Origin: Chitinophagales bacterium | GTDB lineage: Bacteria; Bacteroidota; Bacteroidia; Chitinophagales; UBA2359 | Assembly (NCBI GenBank): GCA_016787295.1 | Contig: JAEUUX010000237.1 | Location: 1 to 35,178, forward strand | Direction: 5' to 3' | DNA length: 35,178 nt | Shown: positions 1-8,588 of the stretch, one piece after another | Position numbering within the stretch: the stretch's first letter is position 1 | How the letters are laid out: the number at the start of each line of letters is the position of its first letter | Program-made: the position numbers and the translations under genes | The notes under the pieces: generated by a model | What the model was told of the DNA's origin: nothing | Seen by the model: the letters and a program-made list of their open reading frames with translations, nothing else | Database searches by the model: none

Positions 1-203
1 TGAGGCAATTTATCATTCTTTGTCTGTTTTTTCGTGACTTCGGTGCCTCAACGACCGAAACAGCACTATTTCGGGTGACGAAAATAGTCTAAGCAGATGT
101 GCGTTTTTTGTGACCGCAATTATTTGTCTCAAACACTGTCAGCATTTTACAAAATCCGAAGACTGTATTCAATTTAGTATAATTGTTATCCTAAACACTA
201 TTT
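1..203. other. Structured non-coding stretch upstream of the methyltransferase
   Basis: No convincing gene is seen here. The first bases contain nested inverted repeats: TGAGGC (1-6) with GCCTCA (45-50), TTTTCGT (29-35) with ACGAAAA (78-84), and TTCGGT (39-44) with ACCGAA (54-59). GCCTCA lies in the loop of the last hairpin, so the 1-6/45-50 pairing would form a pseudoknot with it. The stretch may be the end of an upstream gene plus a leader or terminator structure. No clear TAnnTTTG promoter was found in front of the methyltransferase gene. Confidence 0.35.
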
Positions 204-2195
204 ATGACTTTATTGCTTGCCAATACCCTCTCCAAAGAAGACAATTTACTAAAGCGTTTCTCCGAAATACATCACCATATTTATGCCAATGATGGGCTTT
301 CGACTCAGCAAGCCTTAGAAGAGTTTGTTAAGGTTTTGTTTCTCAAAATCTATTGCGAAAATACTCATTCCACTTATTTCCAGATTAATAATGATGAATG
401 GAACGCTTTGAAACAAACAGGTTCTCTGCCTATTTTTACAGACCGCATTAGTGTTTTATTTGAACAAACCCAAACAAATTATCCCGAAATTTTTGAGGTA
501 GATGATAAAATTCGTTTATCACCCATTGCTTTGGGTTTTGCAGTCCATAAGCTTCAAAACATCTCTTTGTTGACCTCTTCCCAAGATGCCAAAGGCTTGG
601 CTTTTCAAAAATTTTTGGCACATGCCGAAAAAGATGGTCGTGGTCAATTTTTTACACCCGAACCAATTATCGATTTTTGTGTGCAGATGCTGCGCCCCCA
701 ACCACACGAAACCGTTGCTGACCCAGCCTGTGGTAGTGGTGGTTTTTTGGTGGCTACCTTGCATTTTTTGCAAAAAAGTATGCCCCAACAACTCAATAAT
801 TCTCTAATACCACAACTTTTTGGCTTCGATATCAATAAAAGTATTGCTCGTCTTGCCAAAATGAAACTAATTTTGGAAAATAATACGTCAAGTAATATCC
901 GATGTACCAATTCTTTAGACAATTTTACTCAACTTATATTGCCGCTCCAAACCGAACAAATTTTTGAGGGTTTTGATGTTATTCTCACTAATCCACCTTT
1001 TGGAACAATAGGTAAAATCACTAACCAAAGCCAATTATCGCAATATGATTTGGGATACAAATGGGTAAAAAGTGGCAATAGTTTTGTCAAAACGAACCAT
1101 CTCGCAAATGGTCAAACAGTAGAAATTTTGTTTATAGAACGTTGTATACAATTGCTCAAAGAAGGCGGAAGAATGGCAATGGTGCTTCCTAATGGTATTT
1201 TTGAAAATCCGTCTTTGGAGTACTTGCGCTACTATATTAAGTTAAAAACCAAAATTCTATCTATTATCAATTTACCTCAAGAAACCTTTATTCCATTTGG
1301 TACAGGGGTAAAAACATCTTTGCTTTTTGTGCAAAAAAATACACCAAACAAGCCCACAGTGTATCCAGTTTTTTTTGGAAAAATCAAAAAACTGGGTTAT
1401 CAAGGCAATAAAAATGGCACTCCTTTATATCAAAAAAATGACGTAGGGCATGCTATCTATAATGCCAATGGCGAACCAATGTTAGATGAAGATTTTAGCA
1501 CAACAGTTCAAGAATACCATCAGTTTTTAGCAGGACAATCTATTAATACTGACAATTGCTTTGCTTTAAATTACGATGAACTAAATGGTAGATTTGATTA
1601 TGATTTTTATGCCCCCGAAAATCGCCAGTTGCGCAATAATTTAGTTGACAAAAAAGCTGTTCGTTTGGGCGACGTAGTAGAAATTGTCAAAACCAAAAGC
1701 AAAAAATTAACGCAAAAAGAAACCATAGTAGAATATGTTGAATTGTCCGACATTAATACTTATGCTTTCGAAATCATTAATTCAACCCAATACGCTGTTC
1801 ATGAATTACCAAGTCGGGCTAGCTATGATCTCCAAAATGAGGACATTATTACGGCTATTGCAGGCAATTCAGTGGGAACACGCAAACATGCTACAGCACT
1901 TGTTACCAAAGATTTTGAAGGCTGTATTTGTACCAATGGTTTTCGGGTATTAAGAAATCCCAAAATCGACCTTTATTTTTTACTTTTTTATCTTAAATCT
2001 GATTTGTTTTTACAACAAATGATGATGTTCCGCACAGGGGCTGCCATTCCAAATGTATCAGATAACGACTTATCAAATATCTTAATTTATCTACCCGATG
2101 ACGAAAAAATACAGGAAATTAGCCAAAAAGTAAGACACGCTTTTGAACTTCGCACCGCCTCCAAAACTGTTTTGGAAGGAATTACGCTACATTAG
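204..2195 (+). CDS. Type I-like N-6 adenine DNA methyltransferase fused to a half specificity (S) domain
   Basis: The protein should methylate adenine using SAM at a site chosen by its own target-recognition domain. Residues about 20-130 resemble the HsdM N-terminal helical domain. SAM motif I, DPACGSGGF, is at 173-181, and catalytic motif IV, NPPF, is at 263-266. From about residue 490 the sequence changes to an HsdS-like module: a VRLGDVVEI entry, a single TRD, and a closing stretch around GAAIPNVSDNDLSNI followed by a conserved-helix-like segment. A normal HsdS has two TRDs, so a fused single TRD implies a dimer reading a symmetric or bipartite site. No R subunit lies downstream, where the next gene is a ComF-type protein. 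One could lie left of the window, or the enzyme is an orphan. The 663-aa length fits M-S fusions. The ATG start is the first in frame before the conserved region. Confidence 0.88.
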   Translation: MTLLLANTLSKEDNLLKRFSEIHHHIYANDGLSTQQALEEFVKVLFLKIYCENTHSTYFQINNDEWNALKQTGSLPIFTDRISVLFEQTQTNYPEIFEVDDKIRLSPIALGFAVHKLQNISLLTSSQDAKGLAFQKFLAHAEKDGRGQFFTPEPIIDFCVQMLRPQPHETVADPACGSGGFLVATLHFLQKSMPQQLNNSLIPQLFGFDINKSIARLAKMKLILENNTSSNIRCTNSLDNFTQLILPLQTEQIFEGFDVILTNPPFGTIGKITNQSQLSQYDLGYKWVKSGNSFVKTNHLANGQTVEILFIERCIQLLKEGGRMAMVLPNGIFENPSLEYLRYYIKLKTKILSIINLPQETFIPFGTGVKTSLLFVQKNTPNKPTVYPVFFGKIKKLGYQGNKNGTPLYQKNDVGHAIYNANGEPMLDEDFSTTVQEYHQFLAGQSINTDNCFALNYDELNGRFDYDFYAPENRQLRNNLVDKKAVRLGDVVEIVKTKSKKLTQKETIVEYVELSDINTYAFEIINSTQYAVHELPSRASYDLQNEDIITAIAGNSVGTRKHATALVTKDFEGCICTNGFRVLRNPKIDLYFLLFYLKSDLFLQQMMMFRTGAAIPNVSDNDLSNILIYLPDDEKIQEISQKVRHAFELRTASKTVLEGITLH

Positions 2196-2258
2196 CAAAA
2201 TCAAAGTAGGTAATATCTTTCAATTTCCCATTATTCTTCTCATAAAAAAAATAAGCCC

Positions 2259-2966
2259 ATGTCTATTTTAACCGCCTTAAGACCCTTAGCACAACTTTTT
2301 TTTCCACCTATTTGTTTGAGTTGTCAGCGTCAACTAAGCCCTTCGGAGCCGATGATTTGCATTATTTGTCATGCCAAATTAGACACAACCCAATTTCATG
2401 AACATTCGCACGACAATACCTTAGTGCGACGTTTTTGGGGGCGGCTGCACTTAGAACATGCTATGGCTTATTGGTTTTATAGAAAAAAATCGCCTGTTCG
2501 TCCCATCATTCACGCTTTTAAGTATCACAGTCGCCCACAAGTTGCCACCCATTTTACCAAAGAATATGCCGAACGCTACCTGAATAAAAGTAAAATGATG
2601 GCAGATATTGATTGCATTGTGCCAATTCCTATTCATAGTAGCCGACAACGAAAAAGAGGCTATAACCAAAGCGCTGTTATTGCCGAAGCACTATCACAAC
2701 ATTTTCAAATTCCTTGGAGCGACAACTGGGTAAAAAGAACAGTCGCTACAGATACACAAACTAAAAAATCTTCATCTTTTGAGCGATGGGATAATGTGCA
2801 AACAATTTTCGAAATCCCTAAACCAGAACTGCTCAACAACAAACACATTTTGTTGGTCGACGATGTAATAACGACAGGCTCTACCATCGAAAGTTGTGGT
2901 GTGAGCATTCGCGAAGCCACCAAAGGTACGCGTTTTAGCATTTTGGGCTTGGCATGTCGGCTATAG
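2259..2966 (+). CDS. ComF/ComFC family phosphoribosyltransferase-like protein
   Basis: The protein belongs to the ComF family, linked to DNA uptake and recombination in competent bacteria; its exact biochemical role is unsettled. Near the N terminus are two Cys pairs, CLSC at about residues 19-22 and CIIC at about 33-36, as in the family's zinc ribbon. The core has the family's IVPIPIHSSRQRKRGYNQS motif. The PRPP-binding loop LVDDVITTGST is at 199-209, with the two acidic residues and the TTGST turn intact. The length of 235 aa is normal. It starts 63 bases after the methyltransferase stop, on the same strand. In Bacteroidota this gene usually stands alone among housekeeping genes, so no functional link to the methyltransferase is claimed. 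Confidence 0.93.
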   Translation: MSILTALRPLAQLFFPPICLSCQRQLSPSEPMICIICHAKLDTTQFHEHSHDNTLVRRFWGRLHLEHAMAYWFYRKKSPVRPIIHAFKYHSRPQVATHFTKEYAERYLNKSKMMADIDCIVPIPIHSSRQRKRGYNQSAVIAEALSQHFQIPWSDNWVKRTVATDTQTKKSSSFERWDNVQTIFEIPKPELLNNKHILLVDDVITTGSTIESCGVSIREATKGTRFSILGLACRL

Positions 2967-3013
2967 ACAGACAACACACAAGCATAACACAAAATATTTT
3001 TTAATCCAAATTA

Positions 3014-4300
3014 ATGAATAACTGTTTTTCATCAGCCGACGAAGCTGTAAAAATTGTCGATAGCGGAAACCGAGTCTTTGTGCAGGGTAGCGCGGCTACA
3101 CCAAGCACCTTGTTACAAGCACTTTTTAGACGAAAAAACGAATTAACCAATGTAGAGTTGGTAAGCATATCTACTATCGGTGCCGACATTTTTAAACCTG
3201 CAAACATCGGAGGTAGTTTTTTTGTCAATTCATTGTTCGTTTCCCAAAATGTGCGCGACATTGTCAATTCGGAGTTTGGCGAATACATTCCTGTTTTTTT
3301 GAGCGAGATTCCTTCGTTGTTTCGCAACAATATTTTGCCCATAGATGTGGCATTGATACATGTTTCGCCGCCCGACAAGCATGGTTATTGTTCTTTGGGA
3401 ACATCAGTAGACATTGTGCGAGCAGCTATTAGCAACGCCAAACATGTTATTGCACAAGTCAACCGCCAGATGCCGCGCACGCATGGCGACGGACTCATTC
3501 GGATGGAAAACATATCTGCTATTGTGGAAATTGACGAACCACTGCCGGAGGTGAGCTATGGTCAAAAAGTGGACAGCAAATCGATGGCTATAGGTAGATA
3601 TTGTGCCGAATTGATAGAAGATGGCGCTACTTTGCAGATGGGCATTGGAGCTATCCCCGATGCAGTGTTGTCGTGTTTGGGCAATCACAAAGACTTGGGA
3701 GTGCATACCGAAATGTTTTCAGATGGTGTCATTCCGTTGGTAAAAAATGGTGTTATTACCAACAAATATAAAGACAGGCACAAAGGCAAAATTGTCACAG
3801 GTTTTGTTATTGGCACAAAAAAACTGTATGATTTTGTAGATGACAATCCTGAAGTGGTGTTTTTGGATATAGATTATGTTAACGACACCGAAGTCATTCG
3901 CAAAAATCCCAAAGTGGTGGCTATCAATTCTGCTATCGAAATAGACATTACAGGACAGGTTTGCTCCGATTCTATTGGCATATATCAATACTCTGGCGTG
4001 GGCGGACAGATGGATTTTATGCGTGGAGCGGCTTTGTCACAAGGCGGAAAGCCCATCATTGCCCTCAAATCAAGTACCAAAGAAGGCTATTCCAAAATTG
4101 TTCCTTTTTTGCAGCAAGGAGCGGGTGTTGTCACAACGCGCGCCCACGTACATTATGTAGTGACCGAATATGGAGTGGCATATCTGTTTGGAAAAAACCT
4201 ACAACAACGCGCCAATGCTCTGCTCAACATTGCACACCCCGATAATCGCGAGGCATTGGACAAAGCCATTTTTGAGCGTTTTGGTCGTTCTCTGTTTTAA
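3014..4300 (+). CDS. Acetyl-CoA hydrolase/transferase family protein (4-hydroxybutyrate CoA-transferase-like)
   Basis: This is a family I-type CoA transferase that moves CoA between acyl-CoA and a free carboxylate such as acetate, butyrate or 4-hydroxybutyrate. The N-terminal half carries a FVQGSAATPSTLL loop and the DVALIHVSPPDKHGYCSLG segment. The C-terminal half has the catalytic glutamate at E233 in VHTEMFSDG and the glycine-rich CoA-binding loop SGVGGQMDFMRGA at about 327-339. The length of 428 aa matches the family. The substrate cannot be read from sequence; close relatives are often annotated as 4-hydroxybutyrate CoA-transferase. It stands 47 bases after the ComF-like gene and 22 bases before the small secreted protein, so co-transcription is possible. 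Confidence 0.93.
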   Translation: MNNCFSSADEAVKIVDSGNRVFVQGSAATPSTLLQALFRRKNELTNVELVSISTIGADIFKPANIGGSFFVNSLFVSQNVRDIVNSEFGEYIPVFLSEIPSLFRNNILPIDVALIHVSPPDKHGYCSLGTSVDIVRAAISNAKHVIAQVNRQMPRTHGDGLIRMENISAIVEIDEPLPEVSYGQKVDSKSMAIGRYCAELIEDGATLQMGIGAIPDAVLSCLGNHKDLGVHTEMFSDGVIPLVKNGVITNKYKDRHKGKIVTGFVIGTKKLYDFVDDNPEVVFLDIDYVNDTEVIRKNPKVVAINSAIEIDITGQVCSDSIGIYQYSGVGGQMDFMRGAALSQGGKPIIALKSSTKEGYSKIVPFLQQGAGVVTTRAHVHYVVTEYGVAYLFGKNLQQRANALLNIAHPDNREALDKAIFERFGRSLF

Positions 4301-4322
4301 AACATAACAACAAAAGCAATTT

Positions 4323-4754
4323 ATGAATCTATTACCACAATCGTATCGATTCGTAAAAATACTGTCAACAATCTATGTGTTGTTGACAATTACACCTATT
4401 TTTGGACAAACTACTGCCTGCGATACCATTCATAACAGTCCTCATAAAATGCCCATGTATGACAATGATATGATAGGACTTCTTCAGTATTTGTCCAACG
4501 AACTAATGCCTTTTATTGCCGAATGTAGGCAACAAGATTCGATAATGATAAGCTATCTTGTAATTGTTTTGACAATTGACGATAAAGGCAATGTTATTGA
4601 TGCCACTTTTCCCAAACCTGATTTGCCTCCTACTTGCACTGCCCGCCTAAAACAAAAACTGCTGACCATGCAAGGCTGGACAGCAGGTGAATATAATGGT
4701 ATGTTGGTCTGTAGTAAGTATAAATGGCGCGTTAGTTGTATTCGATGGCAATGA
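4323..4754 (+). CDS. Small secreted protein with a TonB C-terminal-like domain
   Basis: Residues 1-28 form a signal peptide with a hydrophobic core (ILSTIYVLLTITPIFG) and a likely cleavage before QTT. The mature part of about 115 residues follows the plan of the Bacteroidota energy-transducer TonB C-terminal domain: a helix around LLQYLSNELMPF, a strand with VLTIDDKGNVIDATF, a helix with LKQKLLTMQGWTAGEYNG, and a closing strand with KYKWRV. It lacks the transmembrane anchor and Pro-rich linker of a full TonB, so it is a free periplasmic or exported version of the fold. Two mature cysteines flank the middle region and a third is near the end. The assignment rests on pattern similarity only. 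It begins 22 bases after the CoA-transferase. Confidence 0.7.
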   Translation: MNLLPQSYRFVKILSTIYVLLTITPIFGQTTACDTIHNSPHKMPMYDNDMIGLLQYLSNELMPFIAECRQQDSIMISYLVIVLTIDDKGNVIDATFPKPDLPPTCTARLKQKLLTMQGWTAGEYNGMLVCSKYKWRVSCIRWQ

Positions 4755-4865
4755 TGTGGTGCGCGCGGTGTAATTCACATGTTAGACAATCCTATGTATC
4801 AAAATGTGTACTACAGAAGCAATTGCGAAATAAAAATTCTTATATCTTAATCCATCACTTTTTTA

Positions 4866-5468
4866 ATGAATATGGTAAGATTTATTTTCACTCTTATAAT
4901 CAACTGTTTGTTAAGTTATTTTGTTTATCAAACAAAATTTTATACTTTTCTTTTTGAGGAATATATTTGGATAGGCATTATTTTGCTTGGGATACTAATT
5001 TTTATATCCAATTTAATTGAGGATACTACATTATATCAACAGCAATGGCAGCCTATTAGTTATTTAATAACAGCAATGAACGTCAGTTTTATTTTTTTTA
5101 TAGTGGTGTTAAAACTAACAATAATCATCAATTTTAATAAGCCATCTTTGTTAAAAGTATTCTATGACGGAGATTTCAATGGTACTGCTATCGATTTTAA
5201 GGTTGATAAAACATATATTTTGGACAATGCGGCTATCGGAATAAGTAATTATTTTTATGGCACCTACCACATTCAAGGACACAAAATAACGATGGATAAA
5301 GACACTATTGATAATTTGGACAACTTAAAACACTTAGAGCTAAGAGAAATAGAAAATGATAATGGCATAAAAAAATGGTATTTGATGCAGGTCGATAACA
5401 ATGGTATCATCAACGAAGAATCGGATAATAGTTTTAGAGTAATTATCAACAACCGAAATAAGCAATAA
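4866..5468 (+). CDS. Membrane protein of unknown function
   Basis: The gene is not recognised. Three hydrophobic segments lie at about residues 4-20, 34-51 and 67-88, followed by a polar C-terminal domain of about 110 residues. That domain begins with FYDGDFNGTAIDFKVDKTYIL and contains short beta-type segments ending in a Trp-rich WYLMQVDNNG. The arrangement suggests a three-pass anchor with a soluble beta-rich domain; a lipocalin-like shape is conceivable but unproven. The base composition is very AT-rich compared with the CoA-transferase upstream. The gene converges with the minus-strand gene ending at 5532. Confidence 0.75.
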   Translation: MNMVRFIFTLIINCLLSYFVYQTKFYTFLFEEYIWIGIILLGILIFISNLIEDTTLYQQQWQPISYLITAMNVSFIFFIVVLKLTIIINFNKPSLLKVFYDGDFNGTAIDFKVDKTYILDNAAIGISNYFYGTYHIQGHKITMDKDTIDNLDNLKHLELREIENDNGIKKWYLMQVDNNGIINEESDNSFRVIINNRNKQ

Positions 5469-5531
5469 AATTATCGGCATAGCATGGATTTGAAGCATAT
5501 CTGTCATATTATTAGGTTTTTGTTTTATGTT

Positions 5532-6905
5532 TTAAGTACCACACCCACCACAGCTACTACAAGAACTGCCACACGAACCACCACTACTATCAATAAAAGT
5601 GCCGCAAGATCCGCCGTTATTTTCGCGTTTATGGTTGTCGTAACGAAAAGAAAGAAGGGGTATTAAGGTAGGCAACAAACTTGCTGTTCCCATCAAAAAA
5701 TACTTCCATCGCCAGTTATTGGTTATTTGTAAATCGGTCAATTGGTTTTTATAATAATTGGGAATGATAACCCTACTTAGTTGTGTTGTAAGGCGATAAA
5801 GGAAGAAAATACTGATTATCAACCCTATAATAGTTGCAAAAGTGATGATAGCAACTGGTTTTTGGCGAACTATACCTATGGCTATTCTGGTTGATGAAAG
5901 CAGCAATAACAGTGCTAAAATAGCAAAGTTGGTATAAAACAAACGCCCAAATACGCGAGAATTTACCATGTATTTGTTTAATTGCTCCATACTGTTAGCG
6001 ATGTTTGCAAAAATAGGACTGGATTCTAATTTTTTTACCAAATCAACATAAAGTATAGTACCTGTTTTTTTCATACTATGAACTACTTGCCAATGCTCTT
6101 TGTTGCTTGCCTTGTTCAGCAAAGTAAGTTCTAAGGAGTTATTGGGTTTTATCTTGATGCCTCCATTGTCAATTAGTTCATTTATCGTTCCGGCAATGAC
6201 TTTGGATAGTTGTGTACTTGTTAGATACACTAACTCGAAAGGCTGTAGGGTATATACAAAAGATGTAGGGGCAAATTGTGTTAATATTTGCTGTAATTTT
6301 GTCGTATTGTACCACTCCAATAGTATCAATACAAAAAAGTATACAGCAGCCAAACCATTGACAAAATCGGGATTGTTTATGTTTGAGTAAATAGGTAGCA
6401 ACAAAAAATAGGCTGGAGTAGCCAGACAAGCAGTTATTACAATACCAAGTAGTAGGAAAATAGGTACCGAAATAGTTGCTTTGGGCAAATTAAGGCTATC
6501 AAACATATCGGCATAATACCAAATATTTGCGGGTTGTTTCCCAAATATTTCTTCATATAATTCTTTTGTCTGTTCCTTGGCTCGACTAAATTGTTCAAAT
6601 TCTTTTTTGCTACGAGTCGAGGGAATATGATGAATGTATTTGCCCAATAAATGACAAAACTCTTGGTACGATTCTGTGAAAAGTAGGTGCAGATGCCAAA
6701 CCTTGTCCACAACCTCCGAAGGCGAAACCATAGTATTAACCGTAGCCGCCAAATACATAAATTTTTTGTATTCGAGAATAGCTTGTTCCGTGAATGCAGA
6801 TGTCCAAAAATTTTCATTCGCTAATCTTGTCGAAAACCCATAGTTTGCAGATGGATCATCTAACTCAAATGATACTATTTTGTGCCAAAGTTCTTGGTGC
6901 ATCAT
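5532..6905 (-). CDS. Membrane protein with N-terminal DUF1399/GRDP-like domain and Cys/Gly-rich tail (TIGR04222-like)
   Basis: The N-terminal about 100 residues contain VDKVWHLHLLFTESYQEFC, with the WHLH at 70-73. This is the signature of the DUF1399 domain of plant glycine-rich-domain proteins. Two hydrophobic stretches follow at about 143-175 and 185-200, then a soluble middle domain, then three more hydrophobic stretches between about 322 and 425. The last 29 residues are a GGSCG...SSCSSCGGCGT tail with five cysteines. This whole layout matches the TIGR04222 family, which ends in a Cys/Gly-rich motif; its function is not known to me. A strong Bacteroidota-type promoter lies upstream at 6973-7004. 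Adjacent ATG codons at 6905 and 6902 are both possible starts. Confidence 0.85.
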   Translation of the reverse strand: MMHQELWHKIVSFELDDPSANYGFSTRLANENFWTSAFTEQAILEYKKFMYLAATVNTMVSPSEVVDKVWHLHLLFTESYQEFCHLLGKYIHHIPSTRSKKEFEQFSRAKEQTKELYEEIFGKQPANIWYYADMFDSLNLPKATISVPIFLLLGIVITACLATPAYFLLLPIYSNINNPDFVNGLAAVYFFVLILLEWYNTTKLQQILTQFAPTSFVYTLQPFELVYLTSTQLSKVIAGTINELIDNGGIKIKPNNSLELTLLNKASNKEHWQVVHSMKKTGTILYVDLVKKLESSPIFANIANSMEQLNKYMVNSRVFGRLFYTNFAILALLLLLSSTRIAIGIVRQKPVAIITFATIIGLIISIFFLYRLTTQLSRVIIPNYYKNQLTDLQITNNWRWKYFLMGTASLLPTLIPLLSFRYDNHKRENNGGSCGTFIDSSGGSCGSSCSSCGGCGT

Positions 6906-6972
6906 ATTAGAAGATTTATTGGAATGATGTTTTATCTTAAAAAAACTGATTAAGTTATTGATTTTTCTGCTG

Positions 6973-7004
6973 CAAAAATACCCTATTTTTAGGAAACCCC
7001 CAAA
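6973..7004 (-). promoter_or_regulatory. Bacteroidota-type sigma promoter for the DUF1399/TIGR04222-like gene
   Basis: On the minus strand, TTTG (7004-7001) is followed after exactly 20 bases by TATTTTTG (6980-6973). This is a full match to the TTTG-N19-21-TAnnTTTG pattern described for the primary sigma factor of Bacteroides and Flavobacterium. Transcription would begin around 6965, giving a leader of about 60 bases. Confidence 0.75.
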
Positions 7005-7074
7005 TTTGAATTGCTTGAGCGACTAACACATTTGGTATTATTTCATTAGTCTGTACTACTCTGTACAGGCTTTT

Positions 7075-7896
7075 TTAGTTTAATATTGGTTCGGCTATTA
7101 TCATAATTACATGCGTAACTATATGAGCCAAAAAAGCACTTTCTAATCCCTTCTTCCAATAAAGCCAACCAAATACTAACCCGCCAACCGTGTTTCCGAT
7201 TAGTACATAAGCCAATAGTATTGCCGAAGGATTCCCAACAGTTTGATAGGCAATTGGAAAGTGTCCAAGTCCAAAAACTATCGATGCTATTACAATCCCA
7301 CTCCAATAGGCAATTGGCTTTGTGTTATTAAGTACGGTAGCCACAATCCAAACTATCAAAGTCATTAGCCCAAATCGCATCATAATTTCTTCTGTTATTC
7401 CTCCATATAAAAATCTTGCCGCTAAAGTTGGTTTTAGCGATTTGCCTAACTCCAAAAATTCTGCTGGCAGCATTGGAGTAAATATGAAACCCACAAGACT
7501 CAATAAAACGCCGGATAAAATACCTCCCAAAATACCAAATTTCAATATATCAGCAGTACTGAAGTTGTGATTTTCGTTGCCCACCATTTTTTCAATTAGC
7601 GGTACATGTAAATTAACTTTTTGATAGAACGCTGTTCCTATAACCACCGCTATTAACAATAATATTGTGGGATTGATTAACAACAATATTTTTATTTGTT
7701 GCGCTGTAAATCGTTCTTTTAACACTTCTTCTATTTCTGGTGTTAAAGGAATCTCCATAGTAAGCATTGATAATACTCCGATTATTCCTAACCCAAATAA
7801 AATCAACCCAATTAATACTGTATCTTTTTTCATTTGTACAAATTTTATTGTTGTCTTTTTGCTGTTTGTGTATGACATTAAGTTGGCAATCATCAT
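7075..7896 (-). CDS. CPBP family (CAAX/Rce1-like) intramembrane metalloprotease
   Basis: This is a polytopic membrane protein of the CPBP family (Abi/Rce1), glutamate-type intramembrane proteases. The three family motifs are present: EEIMMR at 169-174 (paired Glu and Arg), FGLGH at 208-212, and HIVTH at 258-262. At least six hydrophobic segments surround them. The ATG at 7896 lies directly beside the stop of the 74-aa gene, but the residues before M22 (ATG at 7833) look unlike the family, whose members usually start with a short MKK-type leader, so 7833 may be the true start. It is the last gene of a three-gene operon with a small protein and a lipoprotein. Bacterial CPBP proteins are often linked to peptide maturation or self-immunity; the substrate is unknown here. 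Confidence 0.9.
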   Translation of the reverse strand: MMIANLMSYTNSKKTTIKFVQMKKDTVLIGLILFGLGIIGVLSMLTMEIPLTPEIEEVLKERFTAQQIKILLLINPTILLLIAVVIGTAFYQKVNLHVPLIEKMVGNENHNFSTADILKFGILGGILSGVLLSLVGFIFTPMLPAEFLELGKSLKPTLAARFLYGGITEEIMMRFGLMTLIVWIVATVLNNTKPIAYWSGIVIASIVFGLGHFPIAYQTVGNPSAILLAYVLIGNTVGGLVFGWLYWKKGLESAFLAHIVTHVIMIIAEPILN

Positions 7897-8121
7897 TTAA
7901 ATAGTTATATATCTATAGTTAAATCCAAATTCAAATGTTTGTAGTCTATTTTTCCAAAATCCATAAATTGCATAATAAGCCCACTCTTTATGATTTTTTG
8001 AAATTTCTGTCTTATTATTTCGAGCGTTTTCTATTCTGTAATAAAGTTCGATAAAATCTTTCGTACTGTCAACTACTGCATAACAATTTCCAAGTAAGCG
8101 GGTAAGTTCTTCTTGTGTCAT
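7897..8121 (-). CDS. Small protein of unknown function (74 aa)
   Basis: The family is not recognised. The protein is helix-rich and aromatic, with four Tyr or Trp residues clustered in KEWAYYAIYGFWKN. It has no signal peptide or membrane segment. Its main support is context: its ATG overlaps the stop of the upstream lipoprotein gene in an ATGA (8118-8121), and its stop adjoins the CPBP protease start. That arrangement points to translational coupling in a single operon. A small soluble protein encoded beside a CPBP protease could be a partner or substrate, but this is only a guess. Confidence 0.5.
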   Translation of the reverse strand: MTQEELTRLLGNCYAVVDSTKDFIELYYRIENARNNKTEISKNHKEWAYYAIYGFWKNRLQTFEFGFNYRYITI

Positions 8122-8588
8122 GCCAAGTTTGTTCCTTTTTCCGTTTCAAATGTGCCAAAGTTTAGTTGTTTGTAGTGGTGGTTTATTGTGTCGGAATAAG
8201 TGACTTTAATTACAACAATTTGGCTTTTACCATCTTCTTGATGTGGTGTCAATGTGAGTGTTTCATTATTTGTTTTTGAATAAAAATGATATTTCTCCTC
8301 TTTACCAACAATATTGTTTGCTACTATAACTGTGTTTACATTTGCTGCATCACTTAATGTTATTCCACATAAAGAAGTATCTGGCTTCGAAAAAACGCAA
8401 TTAGTTTTTTTTAGTTTTTGCATCGCCTCGAATAATAATCTATAATGTCTGTCTGGTTCAGGCACTAATTCGGTTCTGCCATTTTCTCTATTAGTTCTCG
8501 TTTGCGAATTATTGCAATTTATCAAAAAAATAGTACCCAATATGAGTAAAAAAACACTTGTTATTATTCGGTTATTGGTATTTAACAT
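8118..8588 (-). CDS. Putative lipoprotein of unknown function
   Basis: The N terminus has a charged start, a hydrophobic core (VFLLILGTIFL) and then INC at about residues 23-25, followed by NNS. This fits a signal peptidase II lipobox, although Asn at -1 is not canonical. The mature domain of about 130 residues looks beta-rich in its second half (NTVIVANNIVG, IVVIKVTYSD). No family is recognised. It is the first gene of a three-gene operon, overlapping the 74-aa gene by four bases, with the CPBP protease third. No TAnnTTTG promoter was found in front of it. The 196 bases upstream hold the terminator of the preceding gene and otherwise only AT-rich sequence. Confidence 0.68.
   Translation of the reverse strand: MLNTNNRIITSVFLLILGTIFLINCNNSQTRTNRENGRTELVPEPDRHYRLLFEAMQKLKKTNCVFSKPDTSLCGITLSDAANVNTVIVANNIVGKEEKYHFYSKTNNETLTLTPHQEDGKSQIVVIKVTYSDTINHHYKQLNFGTFETEKGTNLA

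Noticed and set aside
158-182. TATAAT-like sequence before the methyltransferase as an E. coli-type promoter
   Set aside because: The only TTGACA-like box is about 26 bases away, and the rest of the window uses the TAnnTTTG type.
110-292. Short plus-strand reading frame of 60 codons before the methyltransferase
   Set aside because: It overlaps the methyltransferase start in another frame and shows no protein-like composition.
5484-5666. Thr-rich plus-strand reading frame
   Set aside because: It is the mirror of the Cys/Gly-rich tail of the minus-strand membrane protein; the repetitive codons create the open frame.
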